Shown here: piece by piece, positions 36,515 to 49,219 of the stretch
Position numbering within the stretch: position 1 is the first letter of the stretch
Layout of the letters: the number at the start of each line of letters is the position of its first letter
Origin: Argentina anserina
Taxonomy: Eukaryota > Streptophyta > Magnoliopsida > Rosales > Rosaceae
NCBI RefSeq assembly: GCF_933775445.1
Contig: NC_065877.1
Span: forward strand, 7,812,001-7,876,000
DNA: 64,000 bases
Direction of reading: 5' to 3'
Translations under genes and position numbers: made by a program
The notes under the pieces: model-generated
The model's database searches: none
Seen by the model: only the letters and a program-made list of their open reading frames with translations
What the model was told of the DNA's origin: nothing

Positions 36515-36945
36515 TTATCACATGGTTTGTAAGGTGAAATATGTATATCTTTCCATTCGAAACTAGCTCCTTTCAACAACTATCGCATTAGCTTATATAT
36601 ATAATTGTGCCTTAAGCAAAGTTAACTAATCAGGCTTATTGTTTCGTACGATCTCTTATTAATCTATAAAGAATTGCGCCGACCACTTAACGAGGGAATT
36701 AATACCACACAGTCCCTTCTATTTGTAAACGTCGATCTCATGGTCCGATACAGAACTTTATTTTTTCTTTTCCTCAGGTTGCTTTTGGCTGCTGTTGAAG
36801 CTAGAACTGACAGCAAAAACATGATTCATATAATCGCAATACGAATCATAACTTGGAGGCTTGCATTAGTAAATTCGACCACTAATGAAAGTGGCTCCCT
36901 CTTGAATCAATAATCACTTCAGATTCAATGGTCCTGCAATATGCT
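36515..36945. repeat. Diverged local duplication, unit 1
   Basis: Shares ordered blocks with 37930-38320, for example TCACATGGTTTG, TCGTACGATCTCT, TATTTGTAAAC, TAGTAAATTCGACCACTAAT and ATCACTTCAGATTCA. Non-coding. The two units lie in direct orientation about 1.4 kb apart. Confidence 0.8.
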
Positions 36946-37929
36946 AAAAGAAGAAGAAAGAAGAAGACGATAATCTTAGTTGTTCAAATATTTAGTTAAA
37001 GAATATATAAGCAACTCTCGAAGCACTAGAATGTTTCTGCGCGCATATCACAAGCAATAATCTGTCATATAAGATCGATTCAGATGCTAGACTATTCGAC
37101 TACTGCTACCTCTGCACTTTAATTTCATGGATGACAAAACCAGTGGCTCGATCAGTTAACTATGACTATGACAAATAATTGTATGTATGGCAAGTATACA
37201 AGTTAACAAGCGATTTATTGTTAATTGGACTGTTATCAGGATCGATCAGATTTGATACCCTTGGTTTGGTCGACTCTTATAATGATTAATTTGATAGCTT
37301 CGATTAGAACATCAACTCTAAATCAGAGTTATAATTCAGTAATTCATGCATGCATATGTACATTTTACTTGTTTATAAATCAAACGTAAATTGTTGGCTT
37401 GGTATATACTACGTATACGTACAACTCAACTTATTAATTATGTTTATCAAAATGTGAAGCTAGGTGCTCTAAGGCTATTGCATTCTCGCTGTGCCGATAA
37501 TATCTAGCTTACGCTGAGCTGGGAATTAGAAGAAGAAAGATTCATCCTCTGTTACATCTGGAACCGCAACATGCATTGATAATTTTAAGAATTTGCTGCT
37601 ATTTCAGTGATTGAAGTGCGTCACATACAACATTTTGCCTTTTGAATTAGGTTATATATATGCCTCCCAAGAAAATGGACTGCATTAACAACTTCAAACC
37701 TAGTTGTTCATTGCATTCGACCACGGTTTGAATTAATAATTATAATCCCCGATTTGAACTACTCCTCAACACTATCGTGAAGTTGCAAAAGTTTTCTGTT
37801 TCTATAATGTACTCTAATGGAGATATAATTTATACCTAATTTAAGTAGGGCGGCATATAGCTAGCCAGCTAGGGCTTAAAAGTGAAGATCGATTATAATT
37901 TTACAGAAGGCTTGCTTAAATGTATATGT

Positions 37930-38320
37930 TAAGTTCACATGGTTTGCAAGCTGAAATGGATCTTTTTTCCGAGAACCTCTCACAACAGCAAGCACATTAG
38001 CGTTACTAATCAGGATTATTGCTTCGTACGATCTCTAATAATCTCATTAAAAAATTTCTTGTAGCATCACGGACCACTTTACAATGTCTCTTCCATTTGT
38101 AAACATCTCTTTGTTCCAAACAAACACAATCACGGTCGTTTTCTATTCTCGGGTTACGTACATATCGTTGGTGTTCAGAAGAGAGACAGCAGTCATGATT
38201 CACGTACGTAGTCGCAATATGACTAATAACTTGGAGGCAATGCGTTAGTAAATTCGACCACTAATTAAAGTTCTCATCAATTAATTATCACTTCAGATTC
38301 AGTGGTCCTGCACTCCTGCA
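37930..38320. repeat. Diverged local duplication, unit 2
   Basis: Partner of 36515-36945. It ends a few hundred bp before the 3' end of the decayed zinc-finger gene, so it may be the downstream flank of a duplicated ZAT gene whose first copy is gone (inference). Confidence 0.75.
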
Positions 38321-38644
38321 TGCCTGTATATATACTATAAGAATTAGAAGTTAAGTTAGCCAGTTCATATATTTAATCGAAGATTAAGTAGCTCGACCTC
38401 CGAACACTGCAAGACCTTACTATTAAAATGCAGCAGGTTAATTTACCATAGTTGAGGTTTGGTCAGCCATGAGTTCACAACAGCAGTACTCCAGTATGTT
38501 TGAATCGAATGCAAAATCATTGGGGGCTTTGTTATTGCTAATAAAATATACGAAGTTTCTAATTGCTATATATTGATCATCATTCATCAGTATGTAGATC
38601 GAATAGTGGTTTTTATTGGCTCGATCCACCTCATCGTTCTAATT

Positions 38645-38985
38645 GCAATCACAGTATCAGCTTTTGGTGCATGACATCTTCCCAAACAAGTACGTACTTC
38701 AAGTCATCCACTACAGGCATCAGGTTTAAATCCATGTCAAAGAAAATTACCACTTGCCATTCGACGTACCTCATTGCCATCAGAATTTTGTAGCACTAGA
38801 AATTGCAGCAGCTACCGGAACTGGAGAAGTGGAGAGCTAATTGCCTTATGACCCCGACCCCCCCCCCCCCCCCCCCCCCCAACGCTTGCCCCGTACGAAA
38901 CTCCAGCTCGCATATGCTTTGTTTCTCTTGCTTTCCCCGATTCAGTCTCACATTTAATTAGGGTCTTGATCGACCATGTACTACT
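38645..38985 (-). pseudogene. Decayed ZAT11-like C2H2 zinc-finger gene
   Basis: The minus strand aligns by eye with the 3' two-thirds of the three intact ZAT genes: the second-finger region (GCATATGC... AACTCCAGCTCGC), the QALGGH codons, the EAR region (CATGGATTTAAACC) and the C-terminus with CTTGAAGT. The reading frame is destroyed by substitutions, indels and a 23-base homopolymer. The first finger is not recognisable. Confidence 0.8.
38858..38880. repeat. C23 homopolymer inside the zinc-finger pseudogene
   Basis: It sits exactly where the intact paralogues have six cytosines (the GGG GGT codons of QALGGH on the coding strand). An expansion of an existing C run is the simplest reading; an assembly or sequencing error is the alternative. 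Confidence 0.85.
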
Positions 38986-40048
38986 TGATCGTTAACGTAC
39001 GTTCTCGGCCGCTATTATAATTAGGCTTTAGCTATTTCTTATATATGTTTTATATTCGCTTTTATAAGAAGATTAAGAAAACCAATCGAAGTTCTCTTAA
39101 CGTGATTTTCACGTGCTTATTGTTAAGATTTAAAGTTTTAACTTTGAAGATTATGTTGTTAACACAGGCCGGAGCAGCGGCTATGTACCATGGGCCATTG
39201 GATATTTTCCAACTAAAAATCACTTAAAACCTCTAGATTTCCATGATATTCATGCAACATTCCAGACTGATTCTACCACTCACCACTTTGTTCACATATT
39301 TTGAACGGTAATGTGATCTCACCAATCGCGAGTTCTACGTACCATGCATGTTATTTTTATTTGTGATCATAAGTAATTATGTTGATTAAAATAATGAGTG
39401 ATAGATCGATCAGGCATGTCATGTTGAAATTTTTTAATTAAAGCATGGGTGATCGATCATAATGACTAGCGGAGGCAAAGATAAGAACTTAGGGGTGCTG
39501 CTATATGTAATCAACTTAAATTTGATTCATTTAAACCATGCTAGACGGATCAAATACATATATATAACTTAAACATGGAGGGGTACGGTACGGTGCCATG
39601 GCACCTATCGGTCTTCAAGTAGCTCCGCCCCATTGTCCATCCAGCTCAGTTGGCTGTCGATCCTGCTTCGCTCGATTTAACTAATTTATCATCCATGCAC
39701 GTACTAATTCTTTTGTGTCAAATAATAACATAAGTATGGTCGAGTGTATATAATTTGTACTGCGCTGATTAAAGAGAGTAATCGTCTAATGCTTTCCCCA
39801 TAATCGTGAAGAAAAATATTTTAGCGCCATAATCTCACGTGGCATGCCACGTTATCTTGTTATGTCAACAATTACAATAATCACAAAATGTCATTTTTGA
39901 ATGAAAAGATAATTTTATCCTTGTTAATTCAACTGCTCTAGATTATTATAAACAAAATTGTAGTTCTTTTTTATATAATTTATTTTTTTAAATGCTTTCA
40001 AAATGTAATAAAAAATACGATATATACAAAGTATCCTTGAATATATAG
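38986..40048. other. Intergenic; no gene seen
   Basis: AT-rich; only short frames without similarity. Confidence 0.45.
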
Positions 40049-40059
40049 ATATATTTATA

Positions 40060-40459
40060 CAGTCTCTATCCAGGGTGAAGCTTCACTCTGGAATTACAGA
40101 GTGAAGTTCCAATTTTGGGACACTTTTCGGTTAAATTTTTTCACTATAAGCGATTCAATATTTAGATATGTTATTCAAAATCATCTCTACAAATTTTCAT
40201 CTATTTGACAATGGTTTGAGCTTTCAAAATTGAGATTTACACAAACGGTTCACGTTGAACAGTTTTAATTGATTCACTGATTTAATCTAATTTCAATACC
40301 TTAACGATGTCTGAATTAGATGAAATTTTGTAGAGATGATCTTTAATAGTATACCTAAATATTGAATCGCTTATGGTGAAAAAATTTGACCGAAAAGTGT
40401 GCCAAAATTGGAACTTCACTCTGTAATTTCAGAGTGAAGCTTCACTCTGGATAAAGACT
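40060..40459. mobile_element. Palindromic MITE, copy B
   Basis: Ends AGTCTCTATCC and, complemented, AGTCTTTATCC. Arms of about 110 bp are inverted copies. Flanked by the 11-bp repeat ATATATTTATA on both sides (40049-40059, 40460-40470). The repeat is low complexity, so the duplication is likely but not certain. Its length would suit a Mutator-type MITE. Confidence 0.85.
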
Positions 40460-40470
40460 ATATATTTATA

Positions 40471-41569
40471 TATGTATGTATGTGTACGAGCGGGTGATAT
40501 ATATACATATATATATATATATATACACGTGTGTGTGAAGTACCTCTATGGTAATTGTATTAATTAATCATAACCATTAATTAATCGTAAATTAACTAAA
40601 TAAGAAAGTCATGAATCTTAACATATTTGTCATTAGAAAGATTATCATCGACATAATTGTATTAAATATGATATTAATTAAGATATGTATATTTTACGAA
40701 AAATAACATTTGTTACCTTACATAACAAAAGAATATTTCATCAAAAACAAAACTAAAAAAAAAGGAATCTTACCAAAAGTTTTCATCTAAATATAAATGT
40801 TATAATTATCTTACATCGTCTGAAATTTAAAAATAAATACATTTTGTGCATATATATATATATATATCATGCGTGCACACACATATTTCAAACATATTTT
40901 CGTAAATTTCAATTTTTTAATTATATTTTAGAAATATTATTGTGATAAAAAAGAAGAAATAATAAAAAAATAAAAAAATATTTTTATAATAATTTAGAAC
41001 CGTTAGATTAATAAAGATATAATTATCTTTTTATTTAAAATGATATTTTTATATAATTTTAATTATTAATGTAACAATTTGATATAACATGCTATTTAAA
41101 ATTGCGCGCCATATTAAGTTACAAAAGCATTAGCGGACTTCGGTTTTCTTCCTTCGATCTGTAGTTGCAAGTTTTATATATGTTCTCTCAGATCTAAACC
41201 TGAACGTTGGAAGAAGACTGGTAGAGAAGGTAAGACTGGTAGAGAAGGTTTTAGGTGTTCTGTATATATATATTTGCACGAAGGGACATCTTAATGTCTT
41301 ACCATCTAGAAGAGTCAAACTGTCAAACACACACTGTTACGTGCGTACTTGAAAGTGCTAATTAAAGATCGATGTCTGTATGTCAAATCATTCTTACGTG
41401 ACAGCTCTATCGTAAGCCAAAGCTTAATATATAGGATGTAGATCTCTGTCGTAATTAATTATCAAAGAACGAATGGCAAGTACTTTGCATTCTACTGGAA
41501 ATTTACACTAAGTAAACAAAAGAATGAATACAATGATGATCATTTGGTTAAGGACTTAATCTGAAGCAA
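40471..41569. other. Intergenic; no gene seen
   Basis: Very AT-rich with several (TA)n runs. A 19-bp direct duplication of GGTAAGACTGGTAGAGAAGG type occurs near 41218-41250. Also includes the 3' flank of the first ZAT gene. Confidence 0.45.
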
Positions 41570-42091
41570 CTAAGAAAGCAAAGTATCAATTTTTTGTGCC
41601 ATATTCCCGAACAGCAACTTCAAGTCATTCTCCAGAGGTGTCAGGTTCAAGTCCATGTTCAAACACATCACCCTCTTGCTATTCGACCTCATCAGCACCG
41701 GCATCTTCGAAAGAACAGCCGTCGGAGCAGAAGAAGGAAATCCGGCGTTCATCATCCTGTGCTTTCTCATATGACCCCCCAAAGCTTGTCCCGAACTAAA
41801 ATCCAGCCCACACGCTGAGCACTCGTGTGTCTTCGTCTTGCTAATCAGTGCCTTGGTTTCACTTTTCAGGTCCTCATCGCTACCCGGTATCGTTCTCTCC
41901 TTCTTGTGACTCGCTCTGTGGCCACCAAGAGCTTGGAACGAGGAGAATCGGCGGTTGCAGGTTTTGCACTCGAACACGTCGATCGGGAAAGATGATGAGC
42001 GTCTTTTGAACTTGGTCTCAAACCTACACGATAATAGCATAAGAACTTTTTCCATGTTTACACCAAGAACCTCTTCTCTAGTTCTCTTCAT
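41570..42091 (-). CDS. ZAT11-like C2H2 zinc-finger repressor (gene A)
   Basis: Single exon, 173 residues, starting MKRTREEV. Two plant Q-type fingers: C42, C45, H58, H62 with FQALGGH, and C91, C94, H107, H111 with GQALGGH. The C-terminal DLNLTP (147-152) is an EAR repression motif followed by [10 protein letters not shown], a tail typical of ZAT11/ZAT12-like proteins. An N-terminal hydrophobic stretch (VLMLLS) resembles the L-box region. Such C1-2i proteins are nuclear repressors induced by stress, wounding or metals. The target genes are unknown. It is the leftmost intact member of a family whose other intact genes lie at 52.4 and 58.3 kb. Confidence 0.95.
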   Translation of the reverse strand: MKRTREEVLGVNMEKVLMLLSCRFETKFKRRSSSFPIDVFECKTCNRRFSSFQALGGHRASHKKERTIPGSDEDLKSETKALISKTKTHECSACGLDFSSGQALGGHMRKHRMMNAGFPSSAPTAVLSKMPVLMRSNSKRVMCLNMDLNLTPLENDLKLLFGNMAQKIDTLLS

Positions 42092-42169
42092 GGCTATATA
42101 AGCAGATTAAGCAAAGAAGTAGTTTGCAGAGAATTGAGGGTATACAAGAAATGAAGGGCCTCGGGTGTA

Positions 42170-42179
42170 CTATATATAA
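42170..42179 (-). promoter_or_regulatory. TATA box of ZAT gene A
   Basis: Minus strand CTTATATATA lies about 80 nt before the ATG, a position consistent with a short leader. Confidence 0.6.
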
Positions 42180-42602
42180 GGTATTCGAGTAAAGTGTGGC
42201 TGATGTAATGTCCACGACATTAAGTGGTTTATGGCGGATTCGGCTACTGTGCAGCTGTGTAGCGCTCACTGTTTTACTTTTACTGTGCATGACTACTGTT
42301 TTCTTCTATTTATATTATTGTTCACTGCTGTTTACTACTGTTTATAGTCACGCTGCATACAATAGAGCAGAGCGCTGTATTATAATTTTCCGGCTGCTAG
42401 ACTGATAATAGATTTGACCTTTAGTCCACGAAATAACTTGGTCATATATATCTTGGATTACACGTGCAAATAATAAGAAGCATACTACTGCACTGACTTC
42501 TTCTTCTCTCGCTGCCTGGATCGATCAGCAGCCTTAACTTTCATCCAGGTACAGTTCATAACCGCATGCAAGGATTCCTTTTGGAAGATTATGCTTCAAG
42601 AA

Positions 42603-45600
42603 GGGGAAAATCTGGTACATGTACATGAATTTTGTGCCACTACTAACATCCATACACAATGTTTAAAAACATAAATTTCCGTACATCATATTCGATCCTC
42701 GATTGAAAATAAGCACACGATGTTACTAACACCGTTAGTTGATAGGACTGCTTCCATATTGTCAGGGGTAAAATAGACTGTACGGAATTTCCCTCCAACT
42801 CAAGACTTTCAACCCTAAGTAACACTAGTTCCCGCCAAAAATGACTTCTAAGAAAAAATAGAAAACGAAGGCCGATTAATGATGAGGCCTGGGGAAGAAG
42901 AACTGAATGAAATGAAAATGGTAAGGACATATAATCTCGGCATAATCATAAGCATCACAATGAGAGAAAAATTTCTCAGGCAACAACCATCATAGGAATA
43001 ATAATTAAGTACTTAATTAGTGGTTCAATAACATAAAATACATGACCAAATAATGGTAGCTGAATTGTTTCAAGGGCTATTACATAATCAAAAGTCTAAT
43101 AAAAACTACATGTTACACAAAAGCTATAATAGCATGGCATTTGTCCTAGATAGAAACAAAACAAAACAAATGCCACATTAACAGGTAGTGTTCCATGCCC
43201 CTTCTACATACCATATTTTGGTTCCTATTAAGTAGGATTTAATGTTTCCACAAAGCCCTATGAAGCTTGGATTTGGGACCCTGAACAGGTGCTGATGAAG
43301 TTCTAGATGCTGCATCAAGTCTGGGTGATTTCCTAAGGTCATTTCCAGTAGGCTTCTTTGATCTCTTCCTTGAACCTTTTGCACTTCTAGATGTTGTCTC
43401 ATACATTGGTTCAAACTAGCAATTAATTAAATAGATAGTGTGTTAGTGGTGGCCTGTATAAAATGCATGATGCAAACAACTCATCTTAATTAGTAATCAC
43501 ATAATTGTAGAAGTGCAGAACTAGCAATTAATTGAATAGATCGTGTGTTAGTGGTGGCATGTATAAAATTCATGATGCAAACAACTCCTCTTAATTATTA
43601 ATCACATATGTAGATGGACTAGTAAAAGTTACCTCTAAAGCATTATGCACCAGATTGGTATTGTTTTCAAGAAGAGTTTCATTCCCTTCGACAGAATTAG
43701 AGTCAATATTGAGATTGACATTGGCATTAAACCTCAAATTCACATTTTGGTTGGTATTATTATGAACCCTGTTAGGGTGAACAGATGATGCTTGAGAGTT
43801 GGCAATGTTCTCAATTGTTTCATGCACAACTTGAGGGTTTGGTGCAAAAGCATCAGTTGGAGGTGCAGCCTCTTGATTCACAATAGCTTGAGGCACAATA
43901 GCTTGAGGCTGAGCTTGGGCATGGTCACCCTCTTCATTCACCCCCTGCATTCCATTATACAGACAATTTTATTACACACAAAAATTCAGTATACCAATAG
44001 TCTCGAAAAACTTTCTTAAATTACGCTTCTTTGAAACTTAGCTACTATACCCGGTTTCTTCTAAGACAAGTTCTCTTGTTATGCCCTTTGTTGTGACATA
44101 AACCACATGTGATCTGAGAATAGTAGCTCTTAGGAAGCCTAGCACTTCCAGCTGCTGGGGGTTCTTCACCTATCATAAAATGTGGTTAATACAAAAAGTA
44201 ATTGAAAATAAGTTAAATAACATAACTCTAATATCAATTAATTCACCTGGTTCCTTTGTTCTCTTAGTTTTAGGCCTCCCTGGTTGCCTCCTATACAATG
44301 GAGGTGCTATTGGCCTTTCAATGATATCCCATTCAGCAACACCTGCTATGGGATTGATTGCTACCTCATAAGCCTCCAAATATCTCTTTAGGGTGTACCA
44401 TTCTGAAACAAAGTCATCGGGGCTCCATCCTTTGCTGTAAATTGCAGCAATGGCATGTCCACAAGGTAGTCCACATAAATCCCATCTTCGGCATGTGCAT
44501 GACATAGCATCTAGACGCACAGAATGTTGACTCACAACTCCACTTTCACAAGCTGCACCCCTTCCTTGTAACTCAAAAGTCATGGAATTTGACTCAAGTG
44601 CTCTGTAATCATAGCTCCAACTAGCGTTTTTCTTCAACAACTTCTCAATTCTAGGTCCTACTTTGCATTTCCAATTGGCAGCAGAGTTCCTCCTTTGGTT
44701 TATCCTCACCATTGTTGCAATCCTAAGGTCCTCCAAACATGGCAAAATGGGCTTTTTCCTTGCGTTTAGTGCACTTTTGTTCCATGACTCAGTGTGGTTA
44801 TTAAGGAGAATGTCACACTTAAACTTGTCATTAAAGTGTGACCTAGACCAATGGGAAGCTGGTCTGTCAACACACCACTTCCATGCATTATAAGAGGCAT
44901 TTTGCAAATTCTCTATTGCCTTGTTGTACTGAGCTATAGTATTAGCCCTTGCCACTGCCCATAAAAGTTGCTTCAATGCCAATCCGGTGTGACCATCATC
45001 CTTGAAATTATTGTGTAAGTGCCTTACACAATGCCTATGCTCAGCATAAGGGAAGAGGTCCTTCATTGCATGCTCTAAACCTTTTTGCTTGTCAGAAATG
45101 AAGGCATAATGCACAGATGCCCAAATGTCTAAGTCTTCTCTCAAATTTGTAAGAAACCAAGTCCAAGAATCCCTATTTTCTGTCTCAACAATTGCCCAAG
45201 CAATAGGGTACATACCATTATTTCCATCAATACCAATAGCAGACAACAACTGCCCATTGTGTACCCCTTTCAGATGACATCCATCCAAACCTATTATAGG
45301 TCGGCATCCTGCCTTCCAACCCTTCTTTAAAGCATCGAAGCAAATGTAAATTCGTTTAAACACAGCAACATCGCCATCTAACTCAGTCTGAATCCAAACA
45401 GAAGTTCCTGGATTCGTCTTCTTCAACTCCCTTGCATAACTCTCTAACAAGTTGTATTGATCTTTATAAGTCCCTTGAGCTTTTAGCTTTGCCATTCTCC
45501 TAGCCCTGTAAGCCATTTGGTATCCAATATCCATCCCGAAATCCCTATTAACAGCATTTTGAATTCCCTCCCTTGACCAATTTCCATCTGCCATAAATTG

Positions 45601-47936
45601 ATCCATGTACTCTTCAGCGATAAATGGAGCATGGCAGTGATAAACCCTTCCTTCGATCGATGAACATTTATGCTCTGGTTTGTAAACCTTGACCATTAAT
45701 GAAGCAGTCTCTTCATCAGGTGAACTTGCGTAAAGCCAAAAGGGACAGTCTGGTGACGTCCTGCATCTAACGAGCACCTTGTGCTTTGTGTTTCTTTCAA
45801 ACCTCAACTCTTTTCTTGTCAATACAGCATGTTTTCGAACAGCGTTTTTAAAAACCACAGAGTTTGGAAACACCATTCCAAGCTCAAATTTCGGGTTACT
45901 CATGTCAGTTTTCGGGTTGAACTCTTCCCACTCAGAAAATCTCTTTTTGCCTCCAACTCTAAATTGCCCCAGATCTTCATCATCGCTATCAAAACCATGT
46001 AAACTTGCAAAACCATCTGATCCATCAGATGCTCCATCGCTTATGTTACCTTCATAACCCATTTGATCAAACTCAGCTACCAAACTAGGATCACCATCCA
46101 CATGTCTTTCAAACTCAGTTTCATCATCTTGGTCAAATAACTCATAGTCACTATCAACAAAGCCATTGAAATCAGGATCATCAGAATCTGAAGTCTCAGA
46201 GCTCCAACAATCATTGGTGACAGGATGTGAGCTTTCTCCATTCCTTCTTGTTTGATACCTCCTTGGAATACTCTTTTTAGGTTTTCCAGCCTTCTTATAT
46301 GATGCCTCATCCACCTTTTGCTTGCCTTTATCTTTTGCAAAGTTGGAGGTTTGTCGTGAATGAACTTGAGAACCCTGAGTGGCAATAGGCTCTCTAATTG
46401 AAATCCCAACTGTTGGTCTCTGATATCCTGCCTGCCTTCTCGGATGATTATTTGACATGCTTTTGGGCCTATTACTTGCATCCACCCTTGGCCCATTGTT
46501 GTGAGTAACTTTAGGCCCACAGCTTGCAAGAACGGGTCCACTTGGCACAACATCTCTCTCGATAGGATTGTGTACCCCATCTGCTTCTTTTGGTTGTTCT
46601 CTAAGTGGTGATAATGGCAAGTCATCAATGATATGCCCACAATAAATTTGGTGGTCCACTTCATCATCATATACATTCAACTCCCACTCTTGAAACTCTT
46701 TCCTTCCACTTACACAAACAATGTATACATCAAGTGTCCTTGTTGTACGGGGAACAAACTGCACCATATCCATAGCATCAAGATCTGTAACTACTGGTAG
46801 GTACCCACTTCCCTCTTCACTCCCAGGAATTAGATACCAATACGTGACAAGTCCATGAGTGTATCCCAAATCATGAGCCCATTGGTTAAACCCTGTAACA
46901 GAAAGTCTATCTGGATCAACCTCATCCACATACACAACTCCTTGACCACCTTTGTACTGCCTATTAACTCCACCATCACTATAAAATCTCCCTCCGTGAT
47001 GAATCCTCACGGTAAACATATTTGGATCTGTCAAACAAAAGAGGTTGTATGTTAGCTGCTATAAATACACCAAAGAGCAAGTAAAAAAAAATCACATCAA
47101 ACATGATAAAAACTTAAATTCATTTTTCAGTGTCATTAAGACTTCTATTAATTGTGCTAGGTCTTTTCACCCATTTAGGTTGGTGAACAAATTCATTAAC
47201 TTCAATATCAGTTCACAGCCACGAAATAAAAACCTTAATCACATGTATATTCAATTCTCAACCAATTTTCTATTTAATATCACCGACAATAGAGTTTTTC
47301 TTTTATCAAATTCGAGATGACGACAAAAGGAAAATACATAAATAAACAATAACTACAAACCCTAAAAAGTCTCTTATTTGACTAAGATAAACAAACGAAT
47401 ATGTTGGACCACATTCAACACATTATTTGCATGAAAACAACTAACAATAATGAGATCTGTAAAAAGGAAGGAATATTTTATCTGATACCTCCAAATCCAG
47501 CAGGATCTCCACCCAACCTGAAATATCTCCAGTAGGTTGCCATATGCTCCTACAGTTTCGGGTTAAGAGGGGTAAAGGAACAATGGTAAGTTTTGTATTT
47601 TCTCTGCCTTATCTGTTCCAGTAGATCTCTCAGATCTGAGAACTACTTTTTACAAAGTTCTGGCTGCTGTTAGGATAAGGCTGAGAGAAATGAATTGTTA
47701 GAAGTCTTTATCGTTATATAGGGTGCCAATTAGGTCTGAGGGCAAGGGTTTTCTGTAAAATACCGATTATATCCTTCTTTAAATTCATAATGGCACACTC
47801 TTTAACGGGGTCAATAACGTCTTGTACTTATTTGGGGTTGAGACTGGTATTTGTGTACCTAAATATATATTTTTAAATGTGATGTATATATGTTAGTAGT
47901 AACTCAAAGTTCATGTACTATTCATAATTTTTTTCC
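42603..47936 (-). mobile_element. Autonomous-looking Mutator-like element (MULE)
   Basis: 5334 bp flanked by a perfect 9-bp duplication, CTTCAAGAA, at 42594-42602 and 47937-47945, the length diagnostic of Mutator elements. The ends are diverged inverted repeats of at least 110 bp: left GGGGAAAATCTGG...TACATGAATTTTGTG, right complemented GGAAAAAAATTATG...TACATGAACTTTGAG. Both continue to ACTACTAACAT and AAATAAG...GTTA blocks. A four-exon transposase with no stop or frameshift lies inside. No second gene (mudrB) was found. Confidence 0.9.
43239..47019 (-). CDS. MuDR-like transposase
   Basis: Exons on the minus strand: 47019-44247, 44169-44051, 43944-43633, 43415-43239; 3381 nt, 1126 residues. 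I chose the ATG at 47019 (MFTVRIHHGGRFY); an AG acceptor 9 nt upstream suggests a leader intron. Domains in order: PB1-like N-terminus (about 1-100), acidic Ser/Asp-rich linker, MuDR DNA-binding domain (about 375-470), and MULE DDE core with GLDGCHLKG (D579) and FISDKQKG (D643). The third acidic residue is probably one of several further on. A SWIM zinc finger follows (C841, C843, C853, H855), then a CCHC knuckle CGLCHNKGHNKRTC in exon 2, an Asn-rich exon 3, and a basic tail PRLDAASRTSS. It cuts and pastes the element. It appears intact. Confidence 0.9.
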
Positions 47937-47945
47937 CTTCAAGAA

Positions 47946-48382
47946 ATAGGATTCTTTCTATAACTCAATGCGTTTTCCATGTGCGTTTTGCAAGATTTTA
48001 AAGTATTATGCTTCAGGGGTCGTCTAAGTTCCAATTACTCGTACTGTTGTTATCGAGTCTAATACCATTTAACTTATGGGATATGATACGAACGTCAGCA
48101 GGGGTATCGTGCATGATAACGTGGTTTTCATTATATTATTTTATTCAGACCTACTATTTCTCTCACAAGTCGAAACCCCTCGAGGCCTCGGCATTACATA
48201 TGTGATCGATCGAGACCATGTATTAATACTTCAATAGTCCTTAAGAACCATTGTCATTAGTTTTTATCTTAATAAAATAAGTTAACTCTCTAATTACCTC
48301 ATTCAAATCAATCAAATGCTATTGAGATTTGAAGCTCATAACCTCTGCGGTACTTAGTTCGAGTAGTTGACAAATTAAACAG
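47946..48382. other. Intergenic; no gene seen
   Basis: AT-rich spacer between the MULE and a hAT MITE; only one short open frame. Confidence 0.45.
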
Positions 48383-48390
48383 GCTACTAC

Positions 48391-48583
48391 CAGGGCCGGC
48401 CCTGAGAAATTTGAGGCCCAGTGCAAAGAAAAAAAAGGGTCATTCCCCACACAAAAAAAACAAATAGAAAAAAAATGGTCTTTACACTGAAAAAAAAAAC
48501 AAAAAAACAGAAAAAAAAAAATTAAAATTTTGGGCCTTGGCCCAGTGCGGTAGCACTGGCTGCCCCCCCTCAGGGCCGACCTG
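48391..48583. mobile_element. Short hAT-type MITE
   Basis: 193 bp, beginning CAGGGCCGGCCCTGAG and ending with the near complement (CTCAGGGCCGACCTG). Flanked by the 8-bp repeat GCTACTAC (48383-48390, 48584-48591). The middle is A-rich. Confidence 0.88.
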
Positions 48584-48591
48584 GCTACTAC

Positions 48592-49211
48592 GACTCACCG
48601 GCTTCATAATTGAATATGTATATTCAGCGTAACCATTTACCTATTTGCGTAATATAATTTATAATATTGTATGCGAAATATTGCATATACCGAGCACACA
48701 GGCACTAACGTCATTCTTGTCAAAGTTCCTAGCTATATAAAGCACAAGTCGGGTCTTCTATATTACGCCACAAAAACTTATTATAAGTACTCGGTACATA
48801 GTTTATTTGATATTTCATTTAATGTTATAAGTTCATTTTTATTGTGTTTGTTTCTTATATGTTACTCATATTTAAATAATTTTCTTTCGTTTTCATCATG
48901 TGTATGTTTATCACACCATATAATAATATGATTGGTTGGGTATACCCCATGACAGTGTCACATGGTGTTCCGGGAACACATAATAATTCATTCATTTAAA
49001 TTGATGTAAATTATCATTGGATCAATATATATACTTACCAATTTTTCTTTTATGGTAATTATTCTCATACAATTAAGCTCCATCGGCACAACACTAACAG
49101 TTAAGAATTTATATTTCTTTAATTTGTTGTTCTACTTAATTACATGATCTTATTTTGTGTACTCGAAACACCACGTGGCACTGTCATGTGATGTATCCAG
49201 CTAATTATATT
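48592..49211. other. Intergenic; no gene seen
   Basis: AT-rich, no supported coding frame. Confidence 0.45.
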
Positions 49212-49219
49212 ACTCCATG

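Noticed and set aside
46077..46676. Minus-strand 199-codon frame inside the MULE
   Set aside because: It is a shifted frame of the transposase linker region without similarity of its own.
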